Shown here: positions 57,837 to 64,000 of the stretch, in pieces
Layout: the number at the start of each line of letters is the position of its first letter
Numbering within the stretch: position 1 is the first letter of the stretch
Source: Symsagittifera roscoffensis
Taxonomy: Eukaryota > Xenacoelomorpha > Acoela > Convolutidae
Length of the DNA stretch: 64,000 nucleotides
NCBI RefSeq assembly: GCF_963678635.1
Contig: NC_087062.1
Coordinates: 95,783,705 to 95,847,704, forward strand
Direction of reading: 5' to 3'
Translations under genes and position numbers: made by a program
Notes under the pieces: generated by a model
What the model was told of the DNA's origin: nothing
Seen by the model: the letters and a program-made list of their open reading frames with translations, nothing else
The model's database searches: none

Positions 57837-58500
57837 CTAAGTTAGGGGCACAAAGGTTGAAATTGCCGGTTCATTCCCGGTTTTTTCCTTCTTCAGCACT
57901 CCCGTGTCAAAGAGCTCGACTTCCATTTCATCCAATCGCTCCTGGAAGACTCGGTTCAACCAGGCTTGTCCTTCAATGCTATCAAAGTGTATCCCATCAG
58001 TGGTTAGTCTGGCCTGATCTATAGCTTTCAGCTCATGTTCAATGTCCATAAGGATCAACCGTCCAGCATTCTGACTCGCAAGATTTCTCAGGATGTTGTT
58101 CCACCTGATGACTCCTTCTTTATGTCTTTTTCCTGTCATTGTCAATGTCTTTGTGCTCATGGGTACGGTGCAGATGGTCAGTACCGCGCAACTGAATTTC
58201 TGCCAGAGAGTAGTAAATAGGCACATCATCAATGACTCCCATCGTGCCTCTTCCTCATCTGAGCCTCTTGATACATTATTCGTCCCTATTAGGATCATTA
58301 TGTCAGGGATCCTCCCTGGGTTCATCAGCTCCACCATCCCAAATAACTGGGCTATCGTTGCACCTCCAAAGGCCATCACCGTAGTGATCCACGAGGTCCT
58401 CAAATTCTGGAGCACTCTGACGAAGCTGTCAACCAGTATCAGATGTGATGTCCCAAGTGGCGGTCGCTGCAGGTTTACTACTGGGCTCCAAGTGGATCGA
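57837..58500 (-). pseudogene. SGNH/GDSL hydrolase-like domain 1 (element C)
   Basis: Block I reads LILVDSFVRVL, with valine in place of the usual glycine before Asp-Ser. Block II is AFGGATIAQ, block III ILIGTNNVSRG (second N where D is usual) and block V DGIHFDSIEGQAWLN with the Asp-x-x-His pair. The start is not preserved: the frame is open through block I from at least 58500, so the domain was internal to a longer protein, as in A. Read against A, the Ser, Asp and His candidates are kept in both copies while the block-I glycine is lost in both, in different ways. Confidence 0.75.
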
Positions 58501-58811
58501 TTGAATCAGGCTCGCGAATCAGTGTCCGGAACTCCCGTGAAGCTATTCTTCAACTGCTTGTTCTTCTGCACGTCAATCACTCGGGACACTTTCTTCATCG
58601 GTACTTCTCGTATCTTTCTCTCTGGAACCTTAGAGCTCTTTGTTGGTAACGTTGTATCACTAACTCCCGTTATTGTCATCAACTCTTGGGAGAGTTGTAT
58701 TCTACCCGTGTCATCGATTGTTCCATAGGGTGCAGTCACTCCGGAACCTGGCGCATTCCTATTAGCGACCAATCGCCCACCTGTCTCTATCAATTTTCTC
58801 ACCGTCTGCAA
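58501..58811 (-). pseudogene. Linker between coiled coil and SGNH domain (element C)
   Basis: About 100 codons in a frame different from the coiled-coil stretch: polar, Thr/Lys-rich, no domain. It fills the place of the Ser/Pro-rich linker of A. Confidence 0.45.
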
Positions 58812-59643
58812 CTAGGGTGTCACTCTGGTCCGGGATTGTCACTCTATCAGTTGTAGCTGGGTGTCGCGTCTCCGTTGTTTGACTCAATTCGCGAGGCGTC
58901 AAAAGTTCCATCGGAGACTGCCCACGAGGAATATTCTTAGTAGGTATCACTTTTTCCGCGGCTGTCGTCAACGCCAGTCGCTCCGATCGCTCTTTGTACT
59001 CTTGCCTCAAGCGCTCTATTTCTTCACCCTGCTTATTACAATCTTCAAACAATTTCTTCCACATGTCTCTATCTTCTTCTGTACTGAGCTTGGTCTTGGT
59101 CATCTCGTCCAGCTCCCTTCTGGTCTTCTCCAGTTCTTCTATCGTCCCGTTAAGATCTTGCATAATTTCGTTCGTCTGAACACCTTCCTCTACTCTCGCC
59201 TGCTTAGGTGGCACAGCCGCTCTCAGTTGTGAACTAGAGGAGGCAGCCTCGCTGTTCATTTCCTGATGCATCCTCCTCAATCTAGGCCTAGGCTTGGTGG
59301 GCAAAGGCATCTCACCTGGTTGGTAGGTCCTCGAACTTCCCAATCCAGGCTCGTTCGCCAAGTCACTTTCTGAGAGAGCCCCGTTTCTCCACCTCATTAC
59401 CCTCATGTTCGGGCGGTCTAGTACTCCTCGTTTTCCGTATGCTGCCATCAATAAGACTTCCGTGGGGCGGTCTCCACGGTTATCATGCCCCAAGATGTTT
59501 ACAAAGGTGGCCAGCAACATGACTACCTCTGGGTCCTCCAGAGCAAAGTTCCAACCCATCAGCCGACGATAGATCGCATCTATCATCGGTCCTACGTACG
59601 CCTCTGCCAGGTCCATGTACTCGTTCAAATCAAAATTGTCCAT
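58762..59643 (-). CDS. Second coding region, N-terminal conserved domain plus coiled coil (element C)
   Basis: Starts MDNFDLNEYMDL directly after the spacer. The N-terminal ~120 residues match element A in pattern (TEVLLMAAY here, TEAVLIVGY in A; PGEMPLPT here, AGEFPLPT in A). A coiled coil follows (EELEKTRRELDEMTKTKL and IERLRQEYKERSERL). The sequence is much diverged from A while the architecture is kept, as expected for a protein under selection in both lineages. No signal peptide or membrane segment. Confidence 0.7.
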   Translation of the reverse strand: MDNFDLNEYMDLAEAYVGPMIDAIYRRLMGWNFALEDPEVVMLLATFVNILGHDNRGDRPTEVLLMAAYGKRGVLDRPNMRVMRWRNGALSESDLANEPGLGSSRTYQPGEMPLPTKPRPRLRRMHQEMNSEAASSSSQLRAAVPPKQARVEEGVQTNEIMQDLNGTIEELEKTRRELDEMTKTKLSTEEDRDMWKKLFEDCNKQGEEIERLRQEYKERSERLALTTAAEKVIPTKNIPRGQSPMELLTPRELSQTTETRHPATTDRVTIPDQSDTLVADGEKIDRDRWAIGR

Positions 59644-60057
59644 GTTCTTTCGGATTCGATTCTATTATCGGTTTGATGAATTGAAATCAAATGAAAGAGT
59701 AAATGATCAATCAGGATCAAGAAAAGAGGTCGCGAATATCACATTTGTCCACTTTACACTAATTTTGTCTTAAAATTTATTTAAAGCAGTCAGATAAAAA
59801 GATTTTGGTCCTAAAATTTATTAAAATCAAACCGTTTCTAAAATTTGGAATTCGACCTAAGAATGGATAGTCCAAACTTCGGATCTATTCCTAAGATCAT
59901 CATTCGGTTATTCATGGTCACTAATTCCTTCTTACCCATTTCTTAATAACACAACACATAACGTAACATAACACACATATCACACACGACACACATTTAG
60001 TATGACACCTACCTGCATGCAACCTAAACTCAGCCTTAAATAGTAATTCTTATGTAA
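59644..60057 (-). other. Spacer between Pol-macro and the second coding region (element C)
   Basis: AT-rich, non-coding, about 410 bp, at the same place as the 28028-28539 spacer of A. It contains a short CA-rich run near 59950-60000. No obvious similarity to the A spacer. Confidence 0.55.
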
Positions 60058-60500
60058 TTATACTTGTATATTAGTATCAGAGAAGATTACGTGTATCAGT
60101 GCATACAGTTTCCGTGGATGCAGTCGTCCTCTGTTCGGGTCGTACACCGGAAGCGAGAGCTCCTTCACTTCCCTTTCCACAAGGAAGTCTCTCAATCTCG
60201 TCAAGGACAAGACAAGGTTTTCCGGGTCCACGTGCCGCTTCTCCGTCGCCCTCGTCACCAAGAAGCACAAGTATTTTCCCCGTATTTGTGACGCCACCGG
60301 AGGCAAAATTGATACGCCCCCTATTTCTGGTCTTTCCTTCCAAAGGAATTATATGTTTTTATATTCTCTTTTAAAATCCGCTGCTAACGCTGTCTTAAAA
60401 CTCATGTCTGCTGTGATCGCTATCGCACATGTTCTATTCGTGAGTATAAAACCGCTATCTGTCAACGTTATGCTACTTGAGTATTCATTTGGAAAGCTAA
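60058..60500 (-). pseudogene. Macro domain (element C), frameshifted
   Basis: First part ITADMSFKTALAADFKREYK (about 60420-60360), then a frameshift, then PVASQIRGKYLCFLVTR, LVLSLTRLRDFLVERE and LSLPVYDPNRGRLHP. All the landmarks of the A macro domain are present, including the YDPxRG replacement of the usual GCGLD loop. That replacement is therefore a family trait and not a mutation of one copy. Confidence 0.75.
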
Positions 60501-61591
60501 AATATGACTCAACTACCCTCCATTTATCCGGTTTTCTAGGGTCCTCTTCTGTTTCTGCTTCTAGATCACCTGTCTCCCTTGCTATTCTTAATTTTTTTAT
60601 TAACAAATTTTCAGTGTGGGTAAGTCCTTCCTCCACTCCCCTCCCCGGACAAAAATATCCATCGACGTCCCCGTTGATCGCATACCGGATATCCACGTGT
60701 TGATTAGGTGATCGCAAGTCTCTTCTGCTGAGGCAGTTATGCAGGGCACGGCCTCTGCATACTTCGTGAAGTGATCTATCATGACCAAGACTTGATTGTA
60801 ACCACTGTCTGTCATGCATATCTTTTGATGATCGATCTGTACCACCTCGTTAAATTCAGATGACTCAACCGACTGCGAGGGAAATCGCAACTTCCTTGGA
60901 TCCTTGACCTGTTGGCATGACAGACATGCTGTTACCCACTTATCGCATGCCTTTTTCATTCCAGGCCACTCAAAGCGTTTCAGAATCCTCTGGTATACTT
61001 TGTCGATTCCCTGATGGCCCATCTGATCATGTGACCTGAATAAAAGTTTTGCTGGATAGAGTTGCGGCAACACTATCGCATTATATTTGTACAGGTTTTT
61101 GTCTTCTTCTCTTCTCTTGCAAGCCACAATTCCGTCCTAGTTCAGATATAACCTTCCCTCTTTCTTCCTAAAGTACGGTCTTCCTCCAGATCGCCTTCGT
61201 CTGGAATTCCATTTTCGATCCACCTTTTCAGGTTGCTCGTCATGTGATCAATTCTCTGTGCTCTTAGTAGGTCCGAGAGTCTGTATCTCGCCTTCAAGTA
61301 CGTCTTCATGGTCCTCACCTGACTGTTTATTTCATTTGGTTGATGCGTGTCAACTTCCATCTTAACGCACCAAACCTTCGCCAATGGTTGTGTTTCTAGT
61401 TCGAACGGATGAAGATCAGTCCTGATCACCTCTTTTTGCGGCAACAAGCTTATCGAACGTTTCAATACTGCTATTGTTTCCAGATCATCTGCTGCGTTGT
61501 AAAAGACTCTTTCACCTGGTATGAGGTAGCGATCACTGTCACGGTCTTGATATATCTCCCTATCCAGATCCCTTGCTCGAGTTTCCACCAA
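60501..61591 (-). pseudogene. pol: Element C integrase, catalytic domain partly deleted, plus Pol tail
   Basis: Frame 61591-61142 carries the region before integrase (YRLSDLLRAQ, TSNLKRWIENG). Frame 61127-60600 has the HHCC zinc domain (HDQMGHQGIDKVYQ, then CLSCQQVK) and the first catalytic aspartate (VVQIDHQKICM). After DHLINTWIS it jumps to DIFVRG, removing the second Asp, the Glu and the whole GPY/F module (about 1.3 kb compared with A). The tail EGLTHTENLLIKKL then runs in frame 60819-60349 into the macro domain. It cannot integrate. Confidence 0.8.
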
Positions 61592-62479
61592 TAGTGTGTG
61601 GATCGCTAGCTCTGATATGTCTAATCCTCAGCTCGAGTTCCTGTCTGAATAGGTATCGATTCCTGAACTCCGGGAGTTGTCATCCATTGAAGAGTCTGCG
61701 ATAGAGCACGTTCCCTCCTCCGGATCAGTTCTGTGCGGTCTTCTCAACCATGTGAACTCCCCGGACAAAATTTTATTCTCCAGGTCATGTTTCTCATCAG
61801 GAACTTTTTCATCTACATCAGACTCCCCGGACAAACTTTCTTGTCCCGGGTGTTGATCCTGAACTCGCCGGCTCTTCTCACTTTTCGTTACCCCGGACAA
61901 ATTTTCTTGCCTTGGGTTTTGTTCAACCCTGTCACTTTCCTTATCCTGGTCTTCAAAGGTAACGGTTTTCTTTTGCGTATCGTACCCCAGTTATTTCCGT
62001 TTGTATGATGTGCTTGTCAAGACGTTTTGGGGTATCGAGGACACTAGTTGCTGAACTATAGTCCTACAATCCCTTCCATTTTCTTTGTGTTGTCGTCTTG
62101 ACGGCATGATCTTCATCTTCTCGCAGATTGTTAGTGACGCCATAGCTGCTGCCCACTCGGGATCATATCTGGTCACTTCCCTCTCCAACAATCCACCCAG
62201 CATCCGCATCACTTGCGGTGTGACCTGCACTGTTTTATCCAATAAAGAGAGGCTGTTACTGTTCATGCGAGAGAGTTCCTGCTGGACCAGGTTCGAGCGC
62301 AGCAACAGATCCAAGGGCACCGGTTCCTTCTTGGATAAAATCTTTATCTCGGCTGCTTTCTCTACAGGTAACTCAGGATGTCCTGGGATTGGATGTCCGG
62401 ACTTATCCAAGCATCTCGTCAAGGGAAGCGCTTCGTAAGTCTCTTTGTCCAGAAACGAGAACCCTTCCTTGATTTCTGC
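61592..62479 (-). pseudogene. Element C acidic Pol linker with repeated LSGE motifs
   Basis: Between RNase H and integrase. It encodes PELPVEKAAEIK and then an acidic stretch with QESLSGESDVDEK, NKILSGEFTW and LSGV. The corresponding DNA is TTTGTCCGGGG three times (near 61752, 61829 and 61895 on the minus strand). No folded domain recognised. Confidence 0.5.
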
Positions 62480-63061
62480 CTGATTGGCTTGCTTCTGTTC
62501 CAATCTTTCAAATAACGCGGTCTTCTTGCTGAGGCTGTCAGCAGTCTGGTGTTTGTCACGCATCCTGTGCTCGATTATCATGTGGTAGCCATCTAATCTC
62601 ACTATCCATCTACCAATATAACTCTGATCCATCGAGTATGTCTTCAACCAGGATAATGCTCTGTTGTCCACGCGTAACTTAAAGGGAGCGCTCCCCAAGT
62701 ATGCGCGGTACTTGTCCACGAATGTGACTACTGCAAACATCTCTGCTTTCGGTGCACCATATTTCATCTCAGTGTCACTTAACACCTTACTGCCATATGC
62801 AATGGGACGGAGAACTGTTCTTCCATTCCAATCCTGCCCCTGATGCAGTTTTCCTGAGATGGCTACTACTGATGTGTCTGTGTCAAGAACATACATGCCC
62901 TATTCTGTAGGCATGCCTAGCACTGGCGCTTCGCACAGTTCCCGTTTTATGTTCTCGAAGGCAGCTTGTGCTTCTTTGTTCCGTTCGAACTTCTTTCCTT
63001 TAATGCGCATCAGCTTCTGCATTGCATACACCTTGTCTGCATTTCCCTTTATGAACTCACG
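62480..63061 (-). pseudogene. pol: Element C RNase H
   Basis: YVLDTDTSVVAISG, APKAEMFAVVTFVDK and LRVDNRALSWL give the acidic residues of Ty3/gypsy RNase H. A stop codon lies just upstream (62897) and another at 63061 within the RT-RNase H connection. The remainder of the domain is open. Confidence 0.8.
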
Positions 63062-64000
63062 CTAATAATTGGCGAATACTAGGAAGCTCATGAGTTGTGT
63101 GTCCGTCCTGGGAGCCTTCCATGTCAACATAGCCTCTACTGCTTCCGGGTCCGGCCTCACGCCATGCCTATCCACCATTCTTCCTAGATACTTTATTGAA
63201 TCTCTGAGTATCTCACATTTCGATGGTTTACATTTCAAGCCTGCTCTTTTCATGCAGCCAAAGGCCTCCTCTAGCCGATCAATATATTCTTCCAGGTTGG
63301 GTGTTGCTATGACTACGTCATCCACGTAACACATCACCAGGTTCCCGTCAGTCATTGAGCCATCAGTCATTGAAAAGTGGCCGTCGCGTTGCACAAGCCG
63401 AAGGGCACCTTCTTCCACTGGTACAACCCCAATTCACATGCGAATCCGGTCTTCTCCTTGTCCTTCTTTCGCAGAGGGACCTGCCAGAAGGCCGAACCCA
63501 AGTCCAGAGTGGTGAAGAACTTGGCGTCACCAAGTTTTGAGAGTCTTTCGTCTATTCGGGGTATCGGGTACGCATCTTTTATTTTCACCGCGTTCAAGTA
63601 GCGAAAGTCGCAACAGAACCTAAGCTGTCCCCCCTTCTTTTTTGCCATGACTACCCCGAAAGCACACGGCGATTTCGAGGGTTCTATCATGTCGTATTCG
63701 AGCAACATTTCTATCTCCGCTCGGCACGCTTCCGATTTATGTAGTGTCATTCGTCTTGCGCCTTCCCTGTGGGAACGGCGCCTTCCTCTAGTTCGATTTC
63801 GTGTTCGACGAAATTGCAACAACCGATATCCGCCTTATGTTTTGCAAATACATCCGCGTTCCAATTTAAAACCGCCCCCAATGATTCAAAGTCTCCCTCG
63901 CCTATTTTCCCTTTTACGTGTTCTATTTCTGGCAAAACCGGTTTGTCAGATTCTAGTTCATATGACGAGGGGCGTTCCGGAAAATTCGAGTAGCTCAACA
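63062..64000 (-). pseudogene. pol: Element C reverse transcriptase, cut by the window edge
   Basis: VLPEIEHVKGKI, EYDMIEPSKSPCAF, RFCCDFRYLNAV, LDLGSAFWQVPL, PFGLCNATATFQ and CYVDDVVIATP (about 63313-63345) are readable. A frameshift near 63770, and a ~30-bp deletion with a small duplication (CAATGACTGATGG) near 63360-63380, break the frame just before YVDD. Upstream protease and gag would lie beyond position 64000. Confidence 0.85.

Larger units (their letters stand above)
54285..64000 (-). mobile_element. Element C: 3' portion of a related giant element, reversed and running off the window
   Basis: Read on the minus strand from 64000: RT, RNase H, acidic linker, integrase (half deleted), macro domain, spacer, coiled-coil region, SGNH domain, second SGNH-like domain and helical domain. 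The order is exactly that of element A from RT onwards. It is cut at about 54285 where it meets element B tail to tail. RT is present in both B and C, so they are two separate copies and not one inverted element. Confidence 0.8.

Noticed and set aside
49451-64000. Elements B and C as one element with an inverted second half
   Set aside because: RT and the start of RNase H are present in both parts, so they overlap in content and must be two copies.

Overview
The window is repetitive DNA from an animal genome, most likely an invertebrate; I cannot name the taxon. No cellular host gene, tRNA or rRNA was recognised. Everything that can be read is retroelement-derived: one very large Ty3/gypsy-like LTR retroelement (element A), pieces of two diverged relatives (B and C), three copies of a CR1-like LINE 3' end, and a 14.4-kb minisatellite.

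Layout. Positions 1-954 hold a long imperfect palindrome. Positions 955-2158 are the left half of a ~4-kb repeat unit (R) that ends in a LINE remnant. Element A (2159-38486, ~36.3 kb) is inserted into this unit. The unit resumes at 38487 and recurs twice (41816-45357 and 45358-49450). The two later copies preserve the empty insertion site (around 42909 and 46186), which fixes the ends of A. A is bounded by ~900-bp direct LTRs (2159-3058 and 37588-38486). Its 16-kb leader is mostly a 21-bp minisatellite (4567-19033). Gag, protease, RT, RNase H and integrase follow, with a macro domain as the C-terminal end of Pol (to 28027). After a 0.5-kb spacer comes a second very long coding region (28540 to about 37154). 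It contains a coiled coil, an SGNH/GDSL-hydrolase-like domain, a second SGNH-like domain that appears degenerate, and several unrecognised domains. Every reading frame in A carries nonsense codons and frameshifts, so it is a dead copy.

Element B (plus strand, 5' end supplied by the third R unit, body 49451-54284) runs from gag to the start of RNase H and is then cut off. Element C (minus strand, 64000 down to about 54285) abuts it tail to tail. C carries RT, RNase H, a half-deleted integrase, the macro domain, the spacer and the second coding region, in the same order as A but with clearly diverged protein sequence.

The most interesting point is that two diverged elements share the order Pol-macro / spacer / coiled coil-SGNH-SGNH-like-helical. 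This points to a lineage of giant Ty3/gypsy-like elements that carries ADP-ribose-type and esterase-type modules where an envelope gene would normally be. I am not aware of a description of this combination, but I could not search.
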